Of a DNA stretch of 64,000 bases, positions 52,330 to 63,260 are shown piece after piece. Source of the DNA: Chara braunii (lineage: Eukaryota; Streptophyta; Charophyceae; Charales; Characeae); assembly GCA_003427395.1 (NCBI GenBank), contig BFEA01000028.1, positions 1,231,568-1,295,567 of the forward strand. Direction: 5' to 3'. The notes under the pieces were generated by a model. The model was given only the letters and a program-made list of their open reading frames with translations. It was not told the DNA's origin and did not search any database. Each line of letters opens with the position of its first letter. Position 1 is the first letter of the stretch. Made by a program: the position numbers and the translations under genes.

Positions 52330-52999
52330 TTTCCACCTGACTACCCTGTTAACCAAAAACACAGTACACCTAGAGAATGAGCCTCCAACCTTAACAAAAC
52401 CTGTAACCAACCAGTACTGAGACTATTGTCACCGCTGCTAAAACTAACCCTACCTCCCTTTTCCTGCTGATGTACAGTCGCCTCTTTGAACCGAAGCCTA
52501 ACGGTCCGGGAAGTACCTCCAGGAGGCTACAACTACTATTAAATTATCATATTTGTGCTTAACCAGTCCCTACTGTCTGGATTGTGGACCTAACATGGTC
52601 CAGGCTCTATGTAACGCTCCCTCCAGCCCCTCTTACCTTCCAACTTCTGCCTTCCTACTGTGGAATTGAGGACTGAGCGTTCAGGTCGTTTCCGCCTAGC
52701 TACCCTGTTAACCAAAACCCGTCCCATGAGCACTGCTAAATCTAACTCTGCCTCACTTTCTACCTACTGACGTACAGTCGCCTTCTTTGAATCGAAACCT
52801 ATAACGGTCCAGGGAGTACATCCAGGAGGGTACAACTACCATTGAGCTACCGTGTTTGAGCTTATTCAGTCTCTATCGTCGGGACTGTGGATGTAGAATG
52901 GTCCAGACTTTATGTAGCGCTCCCTCCTGCCCCTCTTGCCTTCCAACTTCTGCCATCCTACTGTGGATTTAAAGACCGAGCGTTCAGGTCGTTCCGAGG
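52330..52999. repeat. tandem duplication at the LINE 3' end
   Basis: The segment from 'gctaccctgttaaccaaaa' through 'gcgttcaggtcgtt' occurs at about 52341-52690 and again at about 52697-52998, with substitutions and small indels. The second copy overlaps the C-terminal LINE frame. Confidence 0.8.
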
Positions 53000-53267
53000 C
53001 CACAGATAGCCACTTCGAAATCTGCAGCCTGCCCTCTACTATCGACGCTAAGTGCTTATTTATGGCCCAATTTCCTTGGAGACATCGCATTCCGCTGCAT
53101 TTATTGCTGGCTTTGGCTACCTTCCTGGACCAGTCGCCCTTGATTGCAAGTACAATATAGTGCTTTACCTTTGCCTTAATGGCCTGATCCGTCAGGAATT
53201 TCTTCTGAAAAAACACAGTGTTCCGTTCCTCCCAGATGATCCAAAATATGACAGCTCGGATGGCCAC
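52866..53267 (-). pseudogene. LINE ORF2 C-terminal region
   Basis: The frame begins MAIRAVIFWIIWEERNTVFFQKKFLTDQAIKAKVKHYI, the W-x-IW-x-ERN motif that follows the zf-RVT domain in plant LINE and RT-like proteins. The rest is basic and ends at a stop near 52866. It continues the zf-RVT frame just upstream in a different phase, so the protein is broken. Confidence 0.7.
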
Positions 53268-53279
53268 AGCTACATAGCC

Positions 53280-53757
53280 TCAATCTTTGCTGCCCTGGTA
53301 TTGGAGCATAACGGCTCCGAATAGTATCCAGTTCTCATCCCAGACATAACTATTCCCACATATCATGTTCCAATGATCAATCCACCATACCCACACTCTT
53401 CGGGACAGAGGGCAAGCAAGCCAGAGATGCATAGTGGACTCGAATGGCCATTTGCATATCTTGCATGTAAGCTCAATGTTCATTCCTCTACTGCTCAGCC
53501 ATGGGGCTGAGGGTCTTACCATCATGGATAACATCCACAAAGGAGTTGCCTTTCGCTGTGATGGTATACCTAGTAAGTTTTCCCATGAGATAACCATTAA
53601 TCTTGAGATTACCGTTGGGCCATTTACATATCTTGCATGTAAGCTCAATGTTCATTCCTCTACTGCTCAGCCATACGGCTGAGGGTGTCACCATCATGGA
53701 TAACATCCACAAAGGAGCTGCCTTTCGCTGTGATGGTATATCTAGTAGTTTTCTCAT
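53280..53757 (-). pseudogene. LINE zf-RVT domain, with 172-bp internal duplication
   Basis: CKICKWPFESTMHLWLACPLSRRVWVWW is the zinc-binding region found at the end of non-LTR retrotransposon reverse transcriptases (C-x2-C...H-x-WLAC). The preceding 172 bp is tandemly duplicated (landmark ttgcatgtaagctcaatg at 53461 and 53633). Conserved words SQRKAAPLWMLSMMV and GMNIELTCKICKWP occur in both copies. The orientation is minus. Confidence 0.8.
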
Positions 53758-53779
53758 GAGATAACCATTAATCTAGAGA

Positions 53780-54256
53780 TTACCGTGGCGTCCATGCTTG
53801 CGGTCCTGATCTTTGCGTAGCTACTACCACTGGAGGATTCGATTTTTGTAGATGGGTATATCCACACCTTGAGTTGTAATCCGAGAGCCATCTTTCTGGA
53901 TTTGGCCACCTCCGCATCGCAGCATCCAACTTAAGATTTTTAATAGGTGTTCCTTTCGCCCATAGTGTGCAGGGCCAATACCCGTCCTCCGTACAGTGTT
54001 CCTTGACTCTTACTTGCAAGATGAGCCCCATTGGATTTGCTATTGTTGCATCCTCTTGTTCTACCAGGGCTAGTTGTTGACCCTCTAAAATTTCACACTC
54101 CTGGAATTTCCTGAGTCCGTCCATATTGATTGCTGTGAGTTTGAAGAAGGATTCTCCATCTACAGGTGAGTCTTCTTTGTACCATGTACCAAGCGCATTT
54201 GTTTTTTTTGTGCTCGGCAGTGAGGTCCAGTCTGTAGGGATGACCCTTAGCAGCAT
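53780..54256 (-). pseudogene. probable LINE segment between RT and zf-RVT
   Basis: An open minus-strand frame of 158 codons immediately 5' of the zf-RVT frame, with KFQECEILEGQQLALVEQ and DGYWPCTLWAKGTP. It lies where the RT thumb or post-RT region of a LINE would be. I cannot identify catalytic RT motifs (the YxDD box is not in the window), so the assignment is positional. Confidence 0.4.
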
Positions 54257-55199
54257 AGTGTGCCTCTTTCATGAACTTTCTGTTATTCCTTGTTAGCTAT
54301 TGAAAAAATAAAAGGAGGGAAAAAAAAGGGAAACTATGTGGTGTCGACCCTGTCGAGCGCATCAGTCCTGCAGGGGGACCCTCATGGCCGCGTCACGTAG
54401 GATTTGTGAAGAACTTCTTCGCAGTGGAGCTTTCCGCCGCTTCGGCCAAGTGCGCCAACCATACCTCTCGTGAACCCCTAGGATAGGATAGGTCGCGCGA
54501 GGTACAACTTACCTTTGCCCAAGGGGCTGTCACCACCCTTGAACAGGCGTATCCCCACCGAGCTGCCGAACCACATGCGAAAGCTACTCAGTTGCAATCG
54601 CAGAGGTGGCCCAGCCGAGGGCATTTCTTATACGCTGTAGCATAGGGGGTATGCGCGGTCGCACGCCTTAATTGGACCCATACGCGAGTCGTCGCTCTGG
54701 GGGCTGCTGTCCCAAGTGCGACTCGGCGTCGCTCTACTAGGACGGTCCATCTAACCACGTGATACACACTTCAAAATAAAAAATCAAGTTACACACACAA
54801 AACACGCCTAGTCCTTTTTGGTATCCAACCCACACCTTTACTAACATAGAAAGTTGTTGGGCGTCACACGCGAGGCTCAACTAAATGTCATGAGGATGCA
54901 GACTTTGTCATATCGACTAGCCATGCATAAATATGTAAGCAGTCGCAAAAATGGCGTACTATGTAGTACCGATAATCATGTGGCCCTCAAAGGTGTTGAG
55001 GGTCGCTTTCGACACTCAAGTGTCGACTGACACCCGCCTTAAGGGGACAATCTCTCGACGTTGGACAATCGCTAATGTGGTTGCGAGTCCTACCCTCTTT
55101 TGCATCCTGCGCGGATGAGAGATAGGCGGGCCTTGACCCATTGTAGCAGTTGAACACCTCTAACCTTGAAAATGGGGTTCCACCTTTGAAGGTTTGAAA
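54257..55199. other. unannotated sequence
   Basis: GC-richer segment at 54340-54730 with partial palindromes, then AT-rich sequence. No coding motif was seen. Confidence 0.3.
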
Positions 55200-57690
55200 A
55201 CAGGGCAAGGAATTTGACTTTGACAGTTGCTACGGACCTTAACGTCCAACCATGAAACTTGTTTGAAAAGAAAATCTTATTTTTTCTCGATACAATCCGT
55301 TTCACCAACACGCACGGTCATATTGGACCACACAGATATACCATATACAAACAAAGGGGTTATAGAAACACGAGGAAATCATTTTCGCAATTACAGTGTG
55401 ACTCCCTTCATAAATATATTTATGATCGCAGACAAAGTCAAATTTGAAACTCCACTCACAAAACATATCTGCAATTACATCAATGATTCAACATTGGCAA
55501 ACCACGCACTACATGGGTTCAACTTCAACCACTCTCTGCACTCATACCCCTTTACCTTATCCATACAAGCCTCAACATTTGTTTAAAAATAAAACACTCA
55601 ATACATTTTAAAATTGTTATTCAATAAAAGTCGAGGTAAAAACCCAAAGAAACAATTCAACCCACAGAGGGCTAAGACCTTTAGGATGAGTGGCGAGAAT
55701 GAGTGAGAGTTTAGTCATAAATCGACAAATCGACAACCGATTTGTTATCAAAACGTAACAAAACATGATCCTTGTAGAATCAAGTTGAAACCCGTCAGAT
55801 TTTGAATCGATATGGTCGAAAAAAATACCTATATCCCAACACAGACCAATTATCAAACTAAATTTTAAGTGTATGGAGAATAAACCTCATATCATATCTG
55901 ACACAAAAATTTATTAAGACTAACTTTATATCTACCTTACAACGGGGGCAAGAAGAATAAGGAAAGTTTTGGCAACATCTTCCATATACAAGATTGATTG
56001 TCAAGATTTTTCCTATCAAAATATAATCTAACTCCGCAAAGCTTAAAATTTTTAGCAGCATTCCCTAGAGAGAAAGTGTCTTTCCATAATTTATACTTGA
56101 CTGAATATAAAATTTGAAACCATTTTTAACTCTAGAGAGATAAATTTTGTCTAACTCTTTGAATTACTAAAAATTTTAGCAGCATCTCCCTTAGAGAAGT
56201 AGACTTCCCATATTTATAAGAAAAGTAGACTTCCCATATTTATACTAAGTTGGATATGAACACAAAATAAAACTTTTTTTTTTTTTTTTGTTAAACAATG
56301 CTCCAATTTATTTGTGAGAATCAACACGGTCGCGAACCAGGGCCAAAATCTTTTTTTAGAATACAAAATGAGCTACCGGGGCCATTACCCGACTTCGGCT
56401 AAGAACAATTGAAAAAATCGAAAAACTAAGAAGCATTCATGGTCCACTACTCAAACACTACCAAGTCATTAGAATGTGTGTTAAAAAGCTTTCCAACCAT
56501 TAATCAAATAGGTGAAACATATTCAATCCACCTACGACCACTACCAGCATGGCTGTTTTCAGCACGAACCGAAGCTCTTCCAAACCTCATGCTCCCGTCA
56601 GGCTAGGTTGAAGAGTTGCATTACCTTGCTTCAGCACCGGCCAACATTGCTCTACTTACAACCCCCGATGACAACCGAGACTGCCCCTGCAAACAACCCC
56701 CCAGATCTCTCTACCAGGTCTCATACCCATTAAGCTAGGTCACAGAGTCACTTGGCTCTGGCTCCGGCCAGCGTTGCTCCAACATCCGTCTTCAAGGGGC
56801 ATCAAATTTTTAAAATCTCGTAGCAAGATCACAGATGAATTTAAGTTCTTGCTAAGATAAAATTCAAGTTTTTGCTAAGACAAAATTCAATTAACTACTT
56901 AGATTTGCATAAATTTTGGTTGCACTCCCTCTAGAGAAGGGTCATTTCAAAATTTGATCAAAACTAAATACAAAATTTGAAAATAATTATGACTTCGCAA
57001 AGTTAAATTTTGTCTAACACCTTAATCTGGTAAAAATTCTGGTAGCACCTCCCGTAGAAAAGAAGGTTTTCCAGATTCTTACTAAGCCAGATATGAAACT
57101 CAGACAAAAGTTAAATTTTGAAAAGTCAAAATTTGATTAACTCCTTGGTTTTGCAAAAATTTAGACAGCACTTCCCTTAGCGAAAGTGATTTTCTAAAAT
57201 TTATATAAAGCCAAGTATGAAACATAAGCTTAACAAAAAAAATGCAGAAATTGAACTAACTCCTATGACTCCAGCCCGTGACAAACATTTAAAGCAACTA
57301 CCTACCAAACTTAATACTCAAACTGAATAGAGCTTACACTCCACCACATGCAAGTTCATACCACAATTGGTAAGTACTCTTACAACAGCCAAATCATTCA
57401 GCTTAGAGCCAATGCCCGGTCCTTTAGAAAACAAGCAATAAACATAGCACTGAGTCATTCAGCTTAGAAACCATGCTCAACCTTTAGGAGTCTGTAAACC
57501 GTATGCAAAATCGTCTTACTCCCACCTTCCCCCAGTTCATCTCTTAATCTGATTTCAATCAGAACAAAAGAAGTTGAAATTAACACATGCATTCCTTTCA
57601 ATTAATATGATTTACTTATGAAAAGAACACAAAATCATCGAGGAACATATGCATATCTCGCAGACAAACCAGAGAGATGTAATAGAAGGG
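55200..57690. repeat. AT-rich imperfect repeats with 'agcagcatctccc' landmarks
   Basis: The block 'aaaatttt-agcagca(t/c)tctccc(t)...agagaa' recurs at about 56052, 56170, 56928, 57043 and 57162 with flanking 'taaaatttgaaa' pieces. A similar block lies in the leader of the giant element near 32155. A segment at 56368-56410 is an inverted copy of 63385-63420. A second, cruder duplication spans about 56570-56800. These look like decayed leader or LTR-adjacent sequence. No gene is seen. Confidence 0.5.
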
Positions 57691-59640
57691 ATATAGTGGG
57701 TTCACACAGGCAAAAGGAGGTATACCTGACAGTTCTCTGCCTCCAAAATCTCACCTAGATTCTGGCAGAGCTCCCACAATCGGTGGGGCGAACCTCCCAC
57801 AAAGGCCTTGACATAGATTACGAGTTTCAATTCCGCTTGCCGCCTTCCTCTCTCAACCCATAGATTAGACTGAGAGTAAGAAAGGCAGAAAGAAAGATAT
57901 TAAGTCGCTCAAATACAAGAAAGGTGTGCTCAGATTCGCGTGAGAGGGCCTTGAAATCTTGACGCGCATGAGGGTCCCACAATGGTAGCTAGTTTGCAGT
58001 GAAGATGGTCCAACCTCAATTGATACACAAGTACACTGCAATCTGACAACCCTCCAAGGCGTAATAGTAACCCCATTTGCAGTTTTGACGACTCCCTCAA
58101 GTCGTGACGGCGCTCCTTCTGACCAAACCGCTACTACGCAGCCTACCTCGTGCTCTATTCAAATTGCATGAGGAAACAGAGTATAACGTAGCAAAAACAC
58201 AGTGTGCACTGTGAATGCACAGTCCGTGGTTCAGAACTACACACGTTGATGCTATTGTAGCGAAGTGAAAACAACAATCATGGTTCAAAACCCATGGACA
58301 CAATGCCAGCAACGCGCTGTAACATAAGATAGTTTCTCCCCTTTGCGAAAAAGTATAGCAAGCTACTCCAATATTGCAGCCTTTTTGAACTGTGCGGAGC
58401 AGCAGCAGTTCCAAAAGGAGTATCAACAGTTCTCCCAAATCCTCACTCGTAGCACAACCTGGACTTATCTAATGGCCGACCAGATTCGTTCACAAACCGG
58501 AATGAGGCACTGGTTCGTTATGATGGAGGTTAGTAACAAGAAGCCCAACTATGAATGAAGCGCGGGTAACGAGCGAGGCCAGATCGTGAGTGCATAGCGT
58601 AGATCACAATCGAGGCCTAGTGTCAGACCCACGATCAATGCGCACAAGTAGTAGAGTACTGACTTCGAGTTGACCATCACGGTGAGGAATAAGACCGGGG
58701 TGGGAATGAGTAAGCAATTGTGACTGTGATTCGGTCGACGGGCTCGAGAGTTAAGTTGGGTGACAAGCGAGGTGGCTAAATCAACCACGGAGACAAGCTC
58801 CCTACGACTTCGACGAGGATAACTACGTTGAGCATCATGATGGTTTTGACTAGCATAATGCCATAATGATTTCAACAGTATGACGCTCTCCCTCTACCGT
58901 GTGTACACCATGAGAATGACTCTTCCGCTGGAATACGGAAAGATGCTCTGCCACCTAAGCACTCCTATTCCCTGGGGTATGTAGTACTACCCTCTGACCC
59001 TTCTCTCCTTTGGATCCTATCTTTCTACTCCTTCTTCACCCCTTTAGCTGCTCACACTCCCCTTCCTGTCTCCCTTTTCAGCCTTTATTCCCACGGTATG
59101 TATCTTGTCGCATGTGTGGCCAGATTTCAACAGTTATGAGAAGGCCGACTGGGAAGATGACAACAGTCGGACGGGAGATTGTCCCAAAGCGCGCACAGCG
59201 AAAGGTGGTAACCTCGACTAACCAATGCTACTACCTTGACGGACTCAAAGAAGACTAGCACGACGACGAATGCACGGTGAACAGCGCGGATGGCAGCGAT
59301 CCTGATGAGGTACCGGGATGATCATAACATCAACTACAAATCAGCACAAGTCGAAACCGCAGCACCTTCGGACGATTGCTCCAAAATTACAATGCCAAGC
59401 AGTGCTCACCCCAAACGGGATTACACAACTATAGCGGGCAAAAGCGCTGGCACGGAGAGGGTGGTCTCGAGTAGCATGAAAGTGACCACACTCGCAGGCC
59501 AAAGCACCGTGCCACTACTCACCGAATGTGCAAGACGAAGGAGAACCTTCCGCAAGGACATGGGAAGACACATCGCGAGGAACAGACCTGCAAAGAAGTC
59601 TCGGTGTGAGTATAGGCTAAGGAGTTGTCAGATGCAAATA
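57691..59640. other. unannotated sequence, no gene supported
   Basis: Ordinary composition. Several frames of 60-180 codons occur on both strands, none with a recognisable domain. A 'gaatgactcttccgctggaa' segment near 58914 resembles the duplicated units at 59765-59990. Confidence 0.3.
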
Positions 59641-59654
59641 TCACCACACGCGCC

Positions 59655-59659
<5 letters not shown>

Positions 59660-59713
<54 letters not shown>
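59660..59713. repeat. (GA)n microsatellite
   Basis: A pure GA run of about 52 bp. Confidence 0.95.
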
Positions 59714-59714
<1 letters not shown>

Positions 59715-59764
59715 TTTCATCGAAAGGGTGAGCAAAAAGGAAATGGCTCTGTCGGCAGAATATG

Positions 59765-59990
59765 GAAATATACATTGCTTTTCAGCCATGGTCACTAGAG
59801 AGAGGCTACTTCCATTGATAGGATGCGCAAAATCAGAATGAATCTTCCACTAGAACCCGAAAGTATTCCTTGCTCTTCAGTCACGCGCGCAGTAACATAG
59901 AGAGGAGTTACTTCCATCGATAGGATACGCAAAATTGGAATGAATATTCCGCTAGAACCCGGAAGTATTCGTTGCCACTCCGAAACCGCT
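59765..59990. repeat. about 115-bp tandem duplication
   Basis: Two units share 'ttcagyca...gtaacatagagagagg..acttccat.gataggatrcgcaaaat.rgaatgaa.attccrctagaacccgraag'-type blocks (landmarks at about 59820 and 59925). Confidence 0.7.
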
Positions 59991-60285
59991 CCTCCCGTCG
60001 CAGCTCCTGCTGTTTACTCCGCCAAATCCCCCTCTCAAACCCAAAATCCGGCGTGCCCCTTCTCTTCGCAACGCTCCGAAACCCCGAGGTAGCCACTTGG
60101 TTTGTCCAAATCGGTCGAGAATAACCGAGATACATTGAATTCTTCATCGCCCTTCCTTCTCTCTGACTTTTCGACTCTCACGCGCAGTCCTTCTTCTCCT
60201 AACTCTAATCCTACTAACTTTCTACCCACAGATTCGTATTCGCCAGCCCAAGAAACCCCTATGGGCCTCGTTCGACACCACTAGA

Positions 60286-60307
60286 AAACCCTTACATGTA
60301 AGGGTTT
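60286..60307. other. 22-bp perfect palindrome
   Basis: aaacccttaca followed by its exact complement tgtaagggttt. It contains a telomere-like aaaccct half-site. A possible foldback end or protein-binding site. Confidence 0.8.
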
Positions 60308-61440
60308 CATCGTTCCACCTCTCCCTAATGACGAAAAAAAAAATGCGAAATTTGTTTTCACATTCGCGGGCGTAAGGGCGAGCCCTACAAAAATGAGGGC
60401 TCCCCAACCAAAACGGACGCAAACGCAAGAACGGTCGTGGAGGTGACTTGAAAGTAGGGGTGGCGCCCTTACTTTCCACGGGAAAACTGCCGACATTTTT
60501 GTTTTTTTTTTTCCTCAGGTGTTTCCTTCCCGTTCCTGGTCCAAACGCTGGGTTGTCCGATACACCATGGGACGGCGGTTCCACGATAGTCTCCAACGGG
60601 CAGCGCCGTGGCCCGGCTGTGGCCATGCGGTACCTCCGGCTAGCCGTTTCGGCTTGCGTGTGGAGACGACTGTTGCGGGGGTCACCGCGGAGGCGGGCGC
60701 GCGAGTGTCGTTGGTGGCGTCTGTTTCGAATTGGGTGGTATGCGCTGCCCGTCGCCTGCTGGGCCTTTTCCGCGAGCTGCTATATTGCACTCCTCTGCTA
60801 CCGCGCTTTGTCGTCATCGAAAGGTAGCAGATCTGTGTGTCATGTTTGGCTGCAGGCGCGCATGGCTGACATGGTGAGGAAGCTAGCTCTCCTAATTTGT
60901 CCTGATTGGGGCAGTGGTGCTGCTCATAGCTCTGCACGCGTGCCACCTGGCTGGTGCTCGCATCCAGCGTGGAAGGAGGAAGGGGTTGAAGACGCTTCGA
61001 CAGGGCGCATCGGGGAGCAAAAGGATGGGGGACGAATACAGTCGGGGTTGTGAGGGTTTTGGGATGGGGAGGAGGGCGTACGGGGGAGGGAGTGGAATGC
61101 AACACAATCTCCACCACAAGTTTGATCCAAATTTGTATTCGCATCTCCTCCCCCTTTTACTTCCACCGAGAGCCTAGCGGCATATGGCAATCCCATCTGC
61201 CATAGTCGCTCTTCCGCATCGCAAGCTCTCTTCCCTGCCTTCATGCGCACATGGCACGACTTGGAGTCCAGGTTCATCTGCAGCTCCAACAGTCCCGCTA
61301 TCCAAAGGGAGTTTCGAGGTGAACCCGCTGCTAGACGGTTCGTTTAGTCTTTCGCCACTATGTGCAAGTCCGACGAACGGCCCGTACACTAGCGTGGCTG
61401 TGACCTCCGCCAAAGTTTTCCTCTGGCCTCGCCCTACTCA
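60308..61440. other. unannotated GC-rich sequence, no gene supported
   Basis: Overlapping frames occur on both strands, such as 60448-61053 and 60515-61144, but none has a recognisable domain, and mutually overlapping long frames are expected in GC-rich DNA. Confidence 0.3.
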
Positions 61441-61513
61441 GGTGCCACCCTGCGCAGTGGGCTGTGCTAATCTTCTATTTATCATCCCAATTCTACCGGA
61501 TGTCTCGAAGGAC
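61441..61513 (-). ncRNA. U6 snRNA pseudogene, about 80% match
   Basis: On the minus strand, GTCCTTCGAGACATCC, AGAATTGGGATGATA, AGAAGATTAGCACAGCCCACTGCGCA and GGGTGGCACC follow U6 in order, but with substitutions (for example TAAATAG for the ACAGAGA box). The U6 3' end and T-run are missing. It is a truncated pseudogene. Confidence 0.75.
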
Positions 61514-61739
61514 GAACGATTGCGCGTCAGTATCGCTGCAAGCCTTCCCCAGCGCCCCCTCCCTGCCGCCGCCCTACTCAAGCATAGCTCAGTCCCAAAG
61601 GGCACACTCACACTCAAACCTCTCACCACAGATCGAGCCCGCTGGCTGGTGCATCCGAGGTAAGTACCCACCGGCTCGGTGCATGCAAGCCCCCTATGTC
61701 CGCTTCGAGTCGGACAGAGGAGTTTCGCTTAGCACTCTG

Positions 61740-61804
61740 AAGTCAACTGGACCATACTAATCTTACCTGAATCGCCCCAATTTTAACGATTGTCCCGAGG
61801 GGCA
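61740..61804 (-). ncRNA. U6 snRNA pseudogene fragment, more diverged
   Basis: On the minus strand, CCTCGGGACAATCGTTAAAATTGG...GATTCAGGTAAGATTAGTATGGTCC matches the 5' two-thirds of U6 with many changes. It starts 300 bp from the previous U6-like copy, in the same orientation, yet the sequence between them is not shared, so they are independent relics rather than one duplication. Confidence 0.55.
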
Positions 61805-62742
61805 AACGGCAGTCCCATGAGTGGGATTGCACATGATTTCATCTGAGATGTGATCTACGCCTCAATAGTTCATAGGTGCACCAGCCCCGCCAGGCTCTAG
61901 GGCATCAACACCTCAAATCCGGCACCGAAATTGGTACCGTCCATGAGCGAAGATGGGACAAGAACAAAAGGAGCCAAAATAAAATAAAATAGAAATAAAA
62001 ATAAATCATGAGAAAGTGAGGAAAGGGAGAAACCTTTGGCACCCTCCTTTGGTCCTGCCAATCGGGCCCATGGTTGGGTTTGGTAAAAAAAACAAGGGGA
62101 ATAACCTCGTCAGGCCCTAAATCCCCTTGGTTCCTCGATAATGCTCTAATGCTCCTGCATGGCTTTCCGTAGGCTTCAATCCCTGAATTCTCCTGATGAA
62201 AATCCGATATCGTACCCAATAGTACTAGATTCAAGGACGACACTAGCAGCCGTGCAAATCTATATAAGTAGATGATGTGCGATGCTCGCTTCTGCGAACA
62301 CGTACCAAGGCCGCACCTTGGCCTACTGTCTAAATCCATGGCCGTTGGGCTCCCGCGCCTACCGCGCGGAGACCTTTGCCCACGTTCTATCCCTTCCACA
62401 CTCGAATTACCACCAAAAAGTTGCACTACTATCGATGTTGTTTTCCGCATGAGCGCACGCACGTCATAGTCACATCAACAAAAAATCACTTAGTCCTAGT
62501 TTAATCAAAGTCAGAAGTTGGCCGGCAAACACGCAGGCTCTATAACATCAATTAAAAAAATCACGCGTGCCTTAAAACTGTGCCCCCCCACACTCTCTAC
62601 TTTTAGTCAACCATCCAGTCAACGTAAACGAAACACAACCACGACTCGCGTGGTGTATTTAAAATTCCGAATCAAACTCTTTTTTTGTCACTTGCAAAAA
62701 CCAGGGCAGATACCCTTATAAGGGTATTCGCACCAACAACGG
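61805..62742. other. unannotated sequence with an isolated TATA box and palindrome
   Basis: ctatataag lies at about 62261, upstream of a 65-codon frame without a domain. atacccttataagggtat at 62710-62727 is an 18-bp perfect palindrome. No gene is supported. Confidence 0.35.
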
Positions 62743-62913
62743 GAGTTGCAAAAACGAGTTATAATTGCACTATGGGCCAAGATACAGTTTGCAATTGCGA
62801 TTCGGGCAATGTATACAACACATCTTTCTGGCCAGATAAGGTGCCCGAAGTGTGATTGCAAACTGTATTTTGCCCCATCATGATAGTGCAATTACAACTC
62901 GTTTTTGTGACTC
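62743..62913. mobile_element. 171-bp foldback element (MITE-like)
   Basis: The arms 62743-62808 and 62842-62913 are inverted copies (landmarks caaaaacgagtt and aactcgtttttg, atacagtttgcaat and attgcaaactgtat). They differ at several positions and by one indel, and are separated by about 33 bp. There is no coding potential. Target duplication not established. Confidence 0.75.
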
Positions 62914-63074
62914 CTGCGTAGTTATCCCCTCCGAAAAAGCAAAACAAAAAATAAGAATACCTTAGAGTTATGAGGGTTCACTCGAGGCTGTTGTTATGTT
63001 CAAAGATTTGCTCTTGTTCGATGTCGGAATGACACTGGGCGGTGTTGGGGCATCACCTCGGAACCTGCTCTTCG

Positions 63075-63260
63075 TGCGGGAATTAGGCCTGGTACAGAGA
63101 TCTGGGGACGCTTTGGGTTGGGCATTCCAAAGGACAACTAGGGTTGTTGTCAAGAGAACGCTGGTCAGAGTTTGGCCGAGTCGTGTTGCCCTGTAACCTA
63201 GCAGGTTGGGGACGTCAAGCCTGGAAGAGCCTGGCAGGGAACAAGATAGTTTTTGAGGGT
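63075..63260 (+). repeat. dispersed repeat family, copy 4
   Basis: It shares 'gccctgtaacctagcaggttgg', 'gcctggtacagagatctggggac' and 'agcctggcagggaacaagat' with the copies at 48594 and 51735. It encodes NLAGWGRQAWKSLAGNKI in one frame. Confidence 0.55.

Noticed and set aside
60448-61144. Opposing frames of about 200 codons
   Set aside because: No motif, both strands open at once in GC-rich DNA.
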